Positions 39,555 to 48,190 of a DNA stretch of 64,000 nt are shown piece after piece. The position numbers were made by a program, and so were the translations under genes. This DNA comes from Rhodothermales bacterium (GTDB lineage Bacteria; Bacteroidota; Rhodothermia; Rhodothermales; UBA10348). The stretch lies in NCBI GenBank assembly GCA_040221055.1, contig JAVJVN010000014.1, forward strand, positions 115,001 through 179,000, in the 5' to 3' direction. Positions within the stretch are counted from its first letter, which is position 1; each line of letters opens with the position of its first letter. A model generated the notes under the pieces. The model saw nothing but the letters and a program-made list of their open reading frames with translations. It was not told where the DNA came from and made no database searches.

Positions 39555-40811
39555 ATGGGTATCAAGAGAAGCAATCCATTGGTCTGGCTGGTTGACCCGC
39601 TTGCACCGACGTCTGCCGATGCGAAGGAAGCCTATCGGTTCTCCTGGTCCCAGATGGCCTGGCTCGTTCCGCTTGCCATCGGCATTGCCGGGCTGGCCGT
39701 GTCTGCCGTCGGTTGGGCTACCGATCCGAAGCAATTCTACTTCTCCTACCTGGTAGGATGGGTATTCTGCCTCTCTCTGGCGCTCGGGGGGCTCTTTTTC
39801 GTGCTCATCCAGCACCTTACCAAGGCCCGTTGGAGTGTCGTCGTGCGACGCATCCCCGAGGCGCTGTTGTGGTCCTTTCCCATGTTGGCCATTCTGGGTA
39901 TCCCGGTCATCCTGGGCATGCACGACCTGTATCATTGGACGCACGCTGAGTTGTTCGACCCGACCAACCCGGCCTACGACAAGGTCATCGCCGGCAAGGA
40001 GCCGTACCTGAACACGCCATTCTTCCTGGGTCGCCTGGCATTCTACTTCATCGTATGGAGCATCGTGTCCTACAAGCTCTATACGCGGAGCATTGCCCAG
40101 GACCAGGACGCCGATCCGTCCATTCCCGCCAAGCAGCGGTTCACGGCCGCCTGGGGCCTGGCGCTGACGGCAATCACGGTGGCCTTCGGGTCGTTTGACA
40201 TCCTGATGTCGCTCGATCCCCACTGGTTTTCCACCATCTTCGGCATCTATTTCTTCGCCGGTGCCTTCATGAGCATCATGGCGGTCACGGCATTCACGGC
40301 CATGATGCTCCAGCGCAAGGGCATGCTGAAGGGCGTGGTGACAGTGGAGCACTACCAGGACCTCGGTAAATTCCTGTTCGGGTTCGTGGTGTTCTGGGCC
40401 TATATCGCCTTCAGCCAGTACATGCTCATCTGGTACGCCAACCTGCCTGAGGAGACCCTGTTTTTCCGGCACCGGCTGGAGCACGGATGGGAATACCACA
40501 GTGCGGCACTGCTGCTCATGCACTTCATCCTCCCGTTCATGATCCTGATCGGGCGCTGGGCCAAGCGCTCATTGCCCATTCTCGGTTTCATGTGCATCTG
40601 GCTGCTCGTCATGCAGTGGTTCGATCTCCACTGGATTGCCATGCCCATCCTGCATGACCATCATGCCATGATCAGCCTGTACGATGTCGCTGCCTGGTTT
40701 GGCCTGACCGGTGTGTTTGTTGCCGCATTCATGTACCGGCTCAGTCGCCACGCGCTGGTTCCGCAAAACGATCCAAACCTTGGCGCATCCATCGCCTTCA
40801 AGAACTCCTGA
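39555..40811 (+). CDS. actF: Alternative complex III, second NrfD-like subunit ActF
   Basis: A 418-residue membrane protein with about ten helices, shorter than ActC, and of the NrfD-like fold. Recognisable parts are LGMHDLYHWTH, SFDILMSLDPHWFSTIFGIYFF and LPEETLFFRHRLEHGWEY. It pairs with ActC in the membrane arm. The start at ATG 39555 comes after the actE stop; the frame stays open to 39480 inside actE. Confidence 0.94.
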   Translation: MGIKRSNPLVWLVDPLAPTSADAKEAYRFSWSQMAWLVPLAIGIAGLAVSAVGWATDPKQFYFSYLVGWVFCLSLALGGLFFVLIQHLTKARWSVVVRRIPEALLWSFPMLAILGIPVILGMHDLYHWTHAELFDPTNPAYDKVIAGKEPYLNTPFFLGRLAFYFIVWSIVSYKLYTRSIAQDQDADPSIPAKQRFTAAWGLALTAITVAFGSFDILMSLDPHWFSTIFGIYFFAGAFMSIMAVTAFTAMMLQRKGMLKGVVTVEHYQDLGKFLFGFVVFWAYIAFSQYMLIWYANLPEETLFFRHRLEHGWEYHSAALLLMHFILPFMILIGRWAKRSLPILGFMCIWLLVMQWFDLHWIAMPILHDHHAMISLYDVAAWFGLTGVFVAAFMYRLSRHALVPQNDPNLGASIAFKNS

Positions 40812-40815
40812 TATC

Positions 40816-41127
40816 ATGTCTGAACATCATCATGAAGTCGGCGTCGAGCCCGAGGGCATAAGCGCAAGTGTCATCTTCGGAACCGTCATCCTGTCGGTGG
40901 TCGTCATTCTGGCACTCGTGATTTTCGGGTTCGCGTATTCGGGTCTGCACTTCAATGAGGCGGAACTGGCCTCGACCGAGTTCACCGGCTACCCCCTGAA
41001 GGCGGAAACCGCCATGAACGGAGCGGCACTGTTGGACGGATATGAGCAGGTGGATGCGGAGTCGAATATCTATCGAATCCCGATTGAGCGGGCCATGGAG
41101 CTCGTTGTAGCGGAATCCAATCAATAG
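40816..41127 (+). CDS. Small membrane protein of the act-cox cluster, 103 aa
   Basis: One membrane helix (residues ~17-42) follows a His-rich cytoplasmic start (MSEHHHEVGVEPEG). The ~55-residue tail ends in YRIPIERAMELVVAE, a PI-x-RAM motif I associate with small proteins next to oxidase genes in Bacteroidota. There is no heme or metal motif apart from the N-terminal histidines. It sits 4 nt after actF and 43 nt before sco, so it is probably an accessory subunit or assembly protein of ACIII or the oxidase. An equivalent of the small ActH helix is possible but unproven. Confidence 0.75.
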   Translation: MSEHHHEVGVEPEGISASVIFGTVILSVVVILALVIFGFAYSGLHFNEAELASTEFTGYPLKAETAMNGAALLDGYEQVDAESNIYRIPIERAMELVVAESNQ

Positions 41128-41170
41128 CGTGTCGGTTCACCGGAATCCCCAATCATCTTTCCAACCCGGA

Positions 41171-42001
41171 ATGCGCGGTCTGTTCGTCCTGCTGGTGCTC
41201 GCGATTGCGCTCCTGCCCGTGGCTTTCTCCGCCCGTGCCCAAACGGCTGCACCAAGTGCGCTGAAGGGTGTCGGGATCCAGGAGCAGCTTGGGTCTGTGC
41301 TTCCAATGGACGCAACGTTCCAGGATGAATCGGGGGAGACGGTGCCGCTGGCTTCGTTCTTTGGTTCGGGTCGCCCCGTCATCCTGAACTTCGTCTATCA
41401 CGACTGCCCCATGCTCTGCAGTGTCCTGCTGGAGAGTTTCACGCAGACGATGAAGGAAATGGAGTTCACCGCCGGAATGGATTTCGATATCCTGACCGTC
41501 AGTTTTTCGGCGCTGGAGACACCGGACCTGGCGGCGCGACAGAAAGAGCGCTACCTGGGCTTGCTCGGGCGACCGGAAGCTGAGGACGGATGGCATTTCC
41601 TGACGGGCACGGAGGAGCAGATCGCTCAACTGACGGACGCCACGGGCTTCGACTTCAAGTGGGTCGCGTCGCGGAGCGAATTCGCCCACGCCGCCGCCCT
41701 GATTTTCGTCTCGCCGGACGGAACGATCACACGATATCTGCACGGTCTCTATTTTGAGCCCTCCAACGTGCGAAAGGCACTCGTGGAGGCCTCCGATGGC
41801 AAGGTCGGGTCGACCGTGGACCAGATCCTGTTGTACTGTTTCCAGTACGACCCGACGGCAAACTCGTATGTCCTCCATGCCACCAATCTCATGAAGCTGG
41901 GAGCGCTGCTCACCATCCTTTGTATTGGTTTCGGGATTTGGATGCTGCGTCGTCGCGAGCGCAGCAAGGTGGCTGCGCGACTCTCACATGTAAACTCTTA
42001 A
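41171..42001 (+). CDS. SCO1/SenC-type copper chaperone
   Basis: A thioredoxin-fold protein of 276 residues with a signal peptide (MRGLFVLLVLAIALLPVAF) and a C-terminal membrane helix (LMKLGALLTILCIGFGIWML). The copper ligands are the CPMLC cysteines in NFVYHDCPMLCSVLL and the His in SEFAHAAALIFVSPDG. It delivers copper to the CuA site of CoxB encoded 10 nt downstream. ATG 41171 gives a clean signal peptide; GTG 41129, 1 nt after the previous stop, is the alternative. Confidence 0.92.
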   Translation: MRGLFVLLVLAIALLPVAFSARAQTAAPSALKGVGIQEQLGSVLPMDATFQDESGETVPLASFFGSGRPVILNFVYHDCPMLCSVLLESFTQTMKEMEFTAGMDFDILTVSFSALETPDLAARQKERYLGLLGRPEAEDGWHFLTGTEEQIAQLTDATGFDFKWVASRSEFAHAAALIFVSPDGTITRYLHGLYFEPSNVRKALVEASDGKVGSTVDQILLYCFQYDPTANSYVLHATNLMKLGALLTILCIGFGIWMLRRRERSKVAARLSHVNS

Positions 42002-42011
42002 CCCCACTCCT

Positions 42012-42935
42012 ATGGGCGAGAATGGAATTTGGCTGCCGGACGCATCATCCACCCTTGCGGGTGAGGTCGATGCGTTGTTCTGGTTCGTGTTCTGGGTGAG
42101 CACGATCATATTCGCAGCTGTCGTACTCACGAAACTCTGGTTCGTCTACACGCACAAGCGGAAATCCCAGTCCGAGGTCCCGCAGCCTGTTCATGAGAGC
42201 AAGTTACTGGAGGCCGTCTGGATCGTGCTGCCGACCATCCTGGTCCTCATCGTATTCACGTGGGGATTCAAGGTCTACGTGAAGCTTTACCAGGCCCCAC
42301 CGGACTCCTATGAGATCACGGTCCGGGGCAAGCAGTGGGTATGGGAATATGAATATGCGGAAGGCGTATTGACCGCCGGGGATCTGTACGTTCCCGCGAA
42401 CCGTCCCGTCAAACTGAACATGAGTTCCGTGGATGTCCTGCACAGTTTCTTTGTCCCGGCCTTCCGGGTCAAGATGGACGTTCTTCCCAACCGGTATACG
42501 TCGGTCTGGTTTGAGGCCAACGAGCCCGGGGAGTATCAGATCTATTGCACGGAGTATTGCGGAACGGCCCATTCCGGCATGCTGGGCAAGGTGATCGCCC
42601 TGAATGAGGAAGATTTCCAGGCCTGGATCCAGGAGCAGAGCCAGGATCTGCCGCCGGTTGAATTGGGCGCGCAGGTGTTCGGCGTCCAGTGCGCGGTCTG
42701 TCATGCCATTGACGGTACGCAGAAAATCGGCCCGGCCCTGAACGGCTTGTTCGAAAAAGAGCGGCGGTTCACGGACGGATCCACGGCCATTGCCGACGAA
42801 AACTACATCCGGAACTCGATTGTGAATCCGGCCAGCCAGGTGGTGGAGGGCTTCAACCCTGTCATGCCGCCGTTCAACACGCTCAGTGCGAAGCAGGTCG
42901 ATGGTCTGGTCGCGTACATCAAGACGCTCGAATAA
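42012..42935 (+). CDS. coxB: caa3-type cytochrome c oxidase subunit II with fused cytochrome c
   Basis: A 307-residue protein with two N-terminal helices, a cupredoxin domain carrying CuA (CTEYCGTAHSGM, C179, C183, H187) and a C-terminal cytochrome c domain with CAVCH at 227-231 and a likely axial Met in NPVMPPFN. The fused heme makes the enzyme a caa3 oxidase that can take electrons directly from ACIII. There is no cleavable lipobox. coxA starts 3 nt after the stop. Confidence 0.96.
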   Translation: MGENGIWLPDASSTLAGEVDALFWFVFWVSTIIFAAVVLTKLWFVYTHKRKSQSEVPQPVHESKLLEAVWIVLPTILVLIVFTWGFKVYVKLYQAPPDSYEITVRGKQWVWEYEYAEGVLTAGDLYVPANRPVKLNMSSVDVLHSFFVPAFRVKMDVLPNRYTSVWFEANEPGEYQIYCTEYCGTAHSGMLGKVIALNEEDFQAWIQEQSQDLPPVELGAQVFGVQCAVCHAIDGTQKIGPALNGLFEKERRFTDGSTAIADENYIRNSIVNPASQVVEGFNPVMPPFNTLSAKQVDGLVAYIKTLE

Positions 42936-42938
42936 CCT

Positions 42939-44600
42939 ATGTCAGTCAACTACCTGAATCACGACAAGTCCATCAAGTCGTGGCTTCTGTCGCTCGATCA
43001 CAAGCGCATTGGCATCATGTACCTGGTGGCCGTTGCCTTGTCGTTCCTGGGCGGTGGCATCCTGGCCATTCTGGTTCGTACGGAACTGTTGGCGCCGGGG
43101 CAGACCATCATGAGCGCCGATGCGTACAACCAGTCGTTCACGCTGCATGCCGTACTGATGATCTTTGCGTTCATCATTCCGGCGGTCCCGGCGGTCATGG
43201 GCAACTTCGTGCTGCCCATCCAACTCGGGGCCAAGGACGTGGCCTTCCCGCGACTGAACCTGGCCAGCTTCTACATCTACCTGGCCGGAGCCGCCATTGT
43301 GCTCTCCGCCCTGGCCGTTGGTCGGATTGACGGGGGATGGACGTTCTACGCGCCCTATTCCATGACCATCGGGGACAGCATCCTGTTCATAACGGCCGGT
43401 GTGTTCGTGATGGGCTTCTCGTCCATCCTGACGGGTTTGAACTTCATTGTGACCATCCACAAGATGCGGGCGCCAGGGCTCACCTGGAATCGCCTGCCCC
43501 TCTTCATCTGGTCCATTTACGCCACGTCGATCGTCCAGGTGCTGGCCACGCCGGTCATCGGTATCACCATGGTGCTGCTTTTCCTGGAGCGCCTGCTCGG
43601 CATCGGTATTTTTGACCCGGCTTTGGGTGGAGACCCGGTCCTGTTCCAGCACTTCTTCTGGTTCTACTCCCATCCGGCCGTGTACATCATGATCCTGCCC
43701 GCTTTCGGGATCATTTCCGACCTCATGGGGACGTTTTCCCGTCAGCAGGTTTCCGGATACAAATTCGTGGCTTTGTCTTCCGTCGCCATTGCGTTCCTCG
43801 GGTTCCTGGTCTGGGGTCATCACATGTTCGTGTCCGGCCAGTCGGCTGTCTCTTCGGTGGTGTTTTCATTGATTACGTACCTGATCGGCATTCCGACCGG
43901 TGTGAAGGTCATCAACTGGGTCCAGACCATGCACCGCGGCTCGGTATGGCTCCAGACGCCCATGTTGTATGCGCTCATGTTCCTGTTCACCTTTTCCATT
44001 GGTGGATTCACGGGCGTGATGCTGGGTGTGTTGGCCGTGGACGTTCATTTGCATGACACCTATTTCGTCGTGGCGCACTTCCATTACGTGATGATGGGCG
44101 GCAACGTGATTGCGGCTCTTGGCGGATTGCACTACTGGTGGCCGAAGATGACGGGCAAGATGTTCAACGAGACGCTTGGACGGATTGGTGCCGCCCTGGT
44201 ATTCATCGGGTTCAATACCACGTTCTTCCCGCAGTTCATCATGGGCACCCAGGGCATGCCGCGGCGCTACTATGACTACCTTGAGCAGTTCACGAACCTG
44301 CATGTCCTGTCGACGATCGGTTCGTACATCCTGGCCGTCGGTCTTTTCCTGATTGCCGGATATCTGCTCCATTCGCTGTTCCGTGGTCGGAAGGCACCCG
44401 CCAATCCGTGGGGTGGCTTGACGCTGGAGTGGACGCATACGACCACGCCACCGCACCCCCACAACTTCGAGGAGACGCCTATTGTGACCCGTGGCCCGTA
44501 CGACTATCATCTGGCTCCCGAGCTCTTCCAGAAGGGTGAGGGGGATGGATTCGGCAGTGAAGTCGTTTCCGTGACCCCTTCGTCCACCCACTCCGACTGA
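42939..44600 (+). CDS. coxA: caa3-type cytochrome c oxidase subunit I (A2 type)
   Basis: A 553-residue proton-pumping subunit with about 12 helices. Ligands: H70 and H382 for heme a, H380 for heme a3, and H245, H294 and H295 for CuB, with Y249 the cross-linked tyrosine. The motif YSHPAV at 243-248 replaces the D-channel glutamate motif HPEV; the YS pair marks A2-type oxidases such as that of Rhodothermus marinus. The C-terminal ~70 residues are soluble and proline-rich. Confidence 0.97.
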   Translation: MSVNYLNHDKSIKSWLLSLDHKRIGIMYLVAVALSFLGGGILAILVRTELLAPGQTIMSADAYNQSFTLHAVLMIFAFIIPAVPAVMGNFVLPIQLGAKDVAFPRLNLASFYIYLAGAAIVLSALAVGRIDGGWTFYAPYSMTIGDSILFITAGVFVMGFSSILTGLNFIVTIHKMRAPGLTWNRLPLFIWSIYATSIVQVLATPVIGITMVLLFLERLLGIGIFDPALGGDPVLFQHFFWFYSHPAVYIMILPAFGIISDLMGTFSRQQVSGYKFVALSSVAIAFLGFLVWGHHMFVSGQSAVSSVVFSLITYLIGIPTGVKVINWVQTMHRGSVWLQTPMLYALMFLFTFSIGGFTGVMLGVLAVDVHLHDTYFVVAHFHYVMMGGNVIAALGGLHYWWPKMTGKMFNETLGRIGAALVFIGFNTTFFPQFIMGTQGMPRRYYDYLEQFTNLHVLSTIGSYILAVGLFLIAGYLLHSLFRGRKAPANPWGGLTLEWTHTTTPPHPHNFEETPIVTRGPYDYHLAPELFQKGEGDGFGSEVVSVTPSSTHSD

Positions 44601-44637
44601 CCAGACATCGCCGCCGGAAATCATCCTTACGCAGAAC

Positions 44638-45309
44638 ATGGCTTCACACGCTGACCATCCAGCCCACCTGCAGCACCATTTTGTGTCGTCCGAACAACAG
44701 TTCGACTCGGCCAAGATGGGAATGTGGTTGTTCCTGATCACGGAAATCCTGCTTTTCAGCGGAATGTTCGTGGCCTACACCGTTTACCGGGTATGGTACC
44801 CGGAAATGTTCGCTGGCATGGCGGAGTTGCTGGACTGGCGACTGGGCGGTCTCAACACGCTGGTGCTGCTCGCGTCGTCCTTCACGGTTGCGCTGGGCAT
44901 CCACTACGCCCAGGTGGACAACAAGAAGGGACTGGTCACGAACCTGATCCTGACGTTCGTCTTTGCCTGTATCTTCCTCGTGGTCAAGTATTTCGAGTAC
45001 TCGGCCAAGATTGAACACGGAATCGTGCTGGGAGACGGATTCGCTCCTCACGGTGTGTCCCACGGGGTGGACTATGCGTCGTTCGATGTCCCCATGGCCC
45101 AGCAATTCTTTTCCATCTACTACGTGATGACGGGCATCCATGGATTCCACGTGCTGGTCGGAATGGGCCTGTTTGCGTGGATTACGGTGCGTGCCATCAA
45201 GGGGGAGTTCTCCAGTGCGTATTACACACCGGTAGAGCTCTGCGGTCTCTACTGGCACCTTGTTGACATCATCTGGATCTTCCTTTTCCCACTTCTCTAT
45301 CTCATTTGA
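44638..45309 (+). CDS. coxC: Cytochrome c oxidase subunit III
   Basis: A 223-residue membrane protein with five helices, lacking the first two helices of seven-helix subunits III. Typical segments are KMGMWLFLITEILLFSGMFV, LLASSFTVALGIHYAQ, and the C-terminal YVMTGIHGFHVLVGMGLF and YWHLVDIIWIFLFPLLYL. An N-terminal His-rich stretch (HADHPAHLQHH) precedes the first helix. It follows coxA by 37 nt. Confidence 0.96.
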   Translation: MASHADHPAHLQHHFVSSEQQFDSAKMGMWLFLITEILLFSGMFVAYTVYRVWYPEMFAGMAELLDWRLGGLNTLVLLASSFTVALGIHYAQVDNKKGLVTNLILTFVFACIFLVVKYFEYSAKIEHGIVLGDGFAPHGVSHGVDYASFDVPMAQQFFSIYYVMTGIHGFHVLVGMGLFAWITVRAIKGEFSSAYYTPVELCGLYWHLVDIIWIFLFPLLYLI

Positions 45310-45314
45310 GCGCC

Positions 45315-45713
45315 ATGTCCCACGCAGAACATCACATTACACCCATCAAGACGCTCGTCCAGGTTATCCTGGCCCTGTTTGCGTTGACGGTGCTGACGGT
45401 TGTGACATCACGAATGGAGCTTGGCGCCCTGGATGTCCCGGTGGCCCTGGCCATTGCCCTGTTCAAGGCAGGACTGGTTGTCACGATCTTCATGGCGCTC
45501 AAATATGACAACAAGGTCAACTCGGTGGTTTTCGGCGTAGGTGCCTTGTTCGTGATCGTCTTTCTTTCGTTCACGTTGTTCGACACCATGTTCCGGGGCG
45601 ATCTGTCCAATACGACCAAAGGGACCATCCTTGAACAGCAGGCTGCCGAAGAGGCCCTTCAGGCCCGCGAGCCCGACCCGTCTGCACTCCAGTTCAACCG
45701 GGTTATTGAATAG
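45315..45713 (+). CDS. coxD: Cytochrome c oxidase subunit IV (prokaryotic COX4)
   Basis: A 132-residue protein with three helices matching the bacterial subunit IV pattern: LFALTVLTVVTSRM, VALAIALFKAGLVVTIFMALKYDN and a third VGALFVIVFLSFTLFDTMF. It has a soluble tail of about 35 residues. ATG 45315 lies 5 nt after coxC; TTG 45306 is an unlikely earlier start. It stabilises the oxidase complex. Confidence 0.9.
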   Translation: MSHAEHHITPIKTLVQVILALFALTVLTVVTSRMELGALDVPVALAIALFKAGLVVTIFMALKYDNKVNSVVFGVGALFVIVFLSFTLFDTMFRGDLSNTTKGTILEQQAAEEALQAREPDPSALQFNRVIE

Positions 45714-45785
45714 GGTTGGTAACCAAACGAAGGGCTTCGTCGTCTTACAGGTGTCCCTGAACACCAATCTGTCGATACGTCCCGG

Positions 45786-46103
45786 ATGTGGACCCTATTC
45801 ATTGTTACAGGCGCTTCCGTACTCTTCCTGATGATCGTTTGGGTGGTCGTCACGGCCATCCGGATCGTCAAGCCGGAGTCCGAAGTCCTGCATGACGACG
45901 ATCGGCTTCGTTTCGTCCGTCTGCGCACCCGGTCCGGAGCCCGGGTTTCCGTTCGCTTCAGTGACATCCGCGCGCTGGAACGGGAGCGAGAACGGGCCCA
46001 CGCAGGCACCCATGGGGAAGAGCATGCCTACACGTGGCTCGAAGGCGCATCCATGGGAATCCCCGTGGACTGGTATGCCGATCTGGAGGTGAGGAGGAAC
46101 TGA
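45786..46103 (+). CDS. Hypothetical single-helix membrane protein, 105 aa
   Basis: I do not recognise this protein. An N-terminal helix (about 4-25) leads to a charged cytoplasmic region (HDDDRLRFVRLRTRSG, then SDIRALEREREREHAG-like, rich in E and R) and a tail with TWLEGASMGIPVDWYADLEVRRN. It is 72 nt after coxD in the same direction and could be the last gene of the respiratory run. No oxidase motif is present. Confidence 0.65.
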   Translation: MWTLFIVTGASVLFLMIVWVVVTAIRIVKPESEVLHDDDRLRFVRLRTRSGARVSVRFSDIRALERERERAHAGTHGEEHAYTWLEGASMGIPVDWYADLEVRRN

Positions 46104-46144
46104 CCACGGTTCAACGCGAGACTTGGGTATGGCCTGGGTCCGCG

Positions 46145-46762
46145 TCAGTCGTTCGCTTTCAGCAACGCGGGCAGGCGTTCGTTCAGGAACTTCGAAAGTC
46201 CCTGGTACGAGGCATTGAGGGTCTTCCGCAGATTGGCATCCTCGACGCCCATGTGGCCTGAGACCACCTTCAGGATCTGGCACGGCGTGCCGTGAGTTGC
46301 CGCCACGTAGGCAACCGCATAGCCGGTCATATCGCTCATGTCGGCAATCCGCTGCCAGTAGCTGAGCTCGGACGCGCCCTGGACAGTGTGGTCCTGCGTT
46401 ACCAGTGTGCCTTGCGCGAGGTGTTCGAAGGGCACCGAAAGCGGCATTCTGGGATACGTCGGGGCCGACAGCTCAATACGATCACCCTCAAAGACCTGGG
46501 AAACGGAAACCAGATCTCCTACGTTCAACTCGTTCGAGAGAGCCGTACACGTGCCGGCGTGGAGGATTTTGGATAACTTCGTGGACCGCAACAGGCGTTC
46601 CGTCCGGAGGGCCCCCTTGATTTTCCCGATGCCCGCTATGGCCACAAGGATGTCATCGTCATGGAAATGCTCTCCTTCCGAGAGGCCGTCGAAACGGCCG
46701 CGCTGCCAGGAGGCCAGGAAAGGTTGGGCTTCTTCAACCGTGGAAAAAACGATGCCTATCAT
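46145..46762 (-). CDS. Nucleoside phosphorylase/MTA-SAH nucleosidase-fold protein, 205 aa
   Basis: The sequence follows the MTAN/futalosine hydrolase layout: MIGIVFSTVEEAQPF with the first active-site Glu, GIGKIKGALRTERLL, ILHAGTCTALSNELNVGDLV and a C-terminal core. By eye alignment to E. coli MTAN, the ribose-binding E174 is replaced by T (SDMTGYA) and the catalytic D197 by G (VVSGHM). The enzyme may have a different reaction or be inactive; I would not call it mtnN. It is divergent from metF with a 65-nt gap. Confidence 0.7.
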   Translation of the reverse strand: MIGIVFSTVEEAQPFLASWQRGRFDGLSEGEHFHDDDILVAIAGIGKIKGALRTERLLRSTKLSKILHAGTCTALSNELNVGDLVSVSQVFEGDRIELSAPTYPRMPLSVPFEHLAQGTLVTQDHTVQGASELSYWQRIADMSDMTGYAVAYVAATHGTPCQILKVVSGHMGVEDANLRKTLNASYQGLSKFLNERLPALLKAND

Positions 46763-46827
46763 TGAACAGCACTGCTGCTGGGAAGTACGCTTGGGAAAGG
46801 TTGTAAGAAACGAATATTCAGGCCGGT

Positions 46828-47784
46828 ATGAAAGTCACGGAGCTGCTGGAAAAGGCCCAGGCGCCACAAATATCCTACGAGATCGTCCCTCCGCGCCGTG
46901 GGGGAACCGTAGCTGAAATACTGGAAATCGTGGATGGACTCAAGGAGTTCAATCCGCCATTCATAGACGTCACGTCCCATTCGGCCCAGGTGTACTACGA
47001 AGAACAGCCGGATGGCTCGTGGCGGCGGCATGTGAAACGCAAGCGGCCTGGCACGTTGGGTCTGTGTGCAGCCATCAAGGGACGGTTCGGGATCGAAACG
47101 GTGCCCCATCTGCTGTGCCGTGGATTCACCAGGGAGGAGAGTGAGGATGCGCTCATCGAACTGAACTACCTCGGGATCCACAATGTGATGGCACTGCGTG
47201 GGGATGACAGTGGCTTTCGCAAGCCCATCAGTGGGGACCGCACCCGGAATGAGTATGCGATTGAGCTGGTCAGTCAGATCATGGACATGAACCGTGGGGT
47301 CTATCTGGAAGAGCTCATCGGGGCGTCACCCACGGAGTTCTGTGTGGGTGTGGCGGGCTACCCGGAGAAGCATTTCGAAGCGCCCAACCTGTCCTGGGAC
47401 ATCCAGAATTTGAAAGCCAAGGTGGAAGCCGGCGCCGATTATGTGGTGTCACAGATGTTCTTCGACAACGCCGCCTTCCTGGAGTTCAACACCAAGTGTG
47501 ATGAGGCCGGAATCCGCGTGCCCGTTGTGCCCGGGCTCAAGATCCTGACGAGCAAGCGCCAACTGAAATCCCTGCCGTCCACCTTCCACGTCCATATTCC
47601 GGAAGAGCTGGCTGCCGAAGTCATGGAGGCCAAGGATGAGCATGTCGCAGAAATCGGCATCCAGTGGGCGCTGCGGCAATCCGTCGAATTGTTGGAGGCC
47701 GGTGTGCCCTATCTGCACTTCTATATCATCCAGACGCCGGAACATGTCCGGAGAGTGGCGCAGGAATTGCATCGCCTGGCGTGA
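46828..47784 (+). CDS. metF: 5,10-methylenetetrahydrofolate reductase
   Basis: FAD enzyme of 318 residues making 5-methyl-THF for methionine synthesis. The N-terminal ISYEIVPPRRGG contains the catalytic Glu, and ALRGDD, GVAGYPEKH, KVEAGADYVVSQMFFD and VVPGLKIL are family segments. There is no C-terminal regulatory domain. The 3' end overlaps the convergent ybeY gene by 59 nt. metK is in the window but far away, and no metH/E is here. Confidence 0.95.
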   Translation: MKVTELLEKAQAPQISYEIVPPRRGGTVAEILEIVDGLKEFNPPFIDVTSHSAQVYYEEQPDGSWRRHVKRKRPGTLGLCAAIKGRFGIETVPHLLCRGFTREESEDALIELNYLGIHNVMALRGDDSGFRKPISGDRTRNEYAIELVSQIMDMNRGVYLEELIGASPTEFCVGVAGYPEKHFEAPNLSWDIQNLKAKVEAGADYVVSQMFFDNAAFLEFNTKCDEAGIRVPVVPGLKILTSKRQLKSLPSTFHVHIPEELAAEVMEAKDEHVAEIGIQWALRQSVELLEAGVPYLHFYIIQTPEHVRRVAQELHRLA

Positions 47785-48190
47785 GGTAGCGATTCTCCAG
47801 GGCGGTCATCAGGCGGGAGCCCTCGGCCGTTGCATCGTCATGTCCGGCCAGGTGGAGCAGGCCGTGGACAATGTACCGGGCGACTTCCTGCCTGACCGTG
47901 GTGTTGAATTCTACACAGCGTTCCCGAGCAGTCTCCACATCCACGTAGACTTCGCCCTCCAACCCGGCCTCACTCTCTTCGACCACGAAGGACAGGACGT
48001 CGGTATCGTAGTCGTGGGACAGCCATATATTGTTCAGTTCCGTGACCAGTTCGTGCCCGGCGAGAATGATTCCTATGGACGCCCAGCGGACAGATTCACC
48101 GGCCATGACCCGTTCGACCAGCAGGAGGGTCTCCTCCTCGGTGGGCAGATCGTCCTGGTTCGGAACAACCACGTCGAAAAGGAACACCAT
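47726..48190 (-). CDS. ybeY: Endoribonuclease YbeY (16S rRNA maturation)
   Basis: A 154-residue zinc metalloprotein with the signature HGLLHLAGHDD (H109, H113, H117), and DTDVLSFVVEE before it. It processes the 3' end of 16S rRNA and takes part in ribosome quality control. The ATG overlaps the stop of the upstream hypothetical gene by 1 nt (ATGA). Its last ~20 codons (YLTPGDAIPAPLSGHVPASG) lie across the end of metF and look like a non-conserved tail. Confidence 0.94.
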   Translation of the reverse strand: MVFLFDVVVPNQDDLPTEEETLLLVERVMAGESVRWASIGIILAGHELVTELNNIWLSHDYDTDVLSFVVEESEAGLEGEVYVDVETARERCVEFNTTVRQEVARYIVHGLLHLAGHDDATAEGSRLMTALENRYLTPGDAIPAPLSGHVPASG

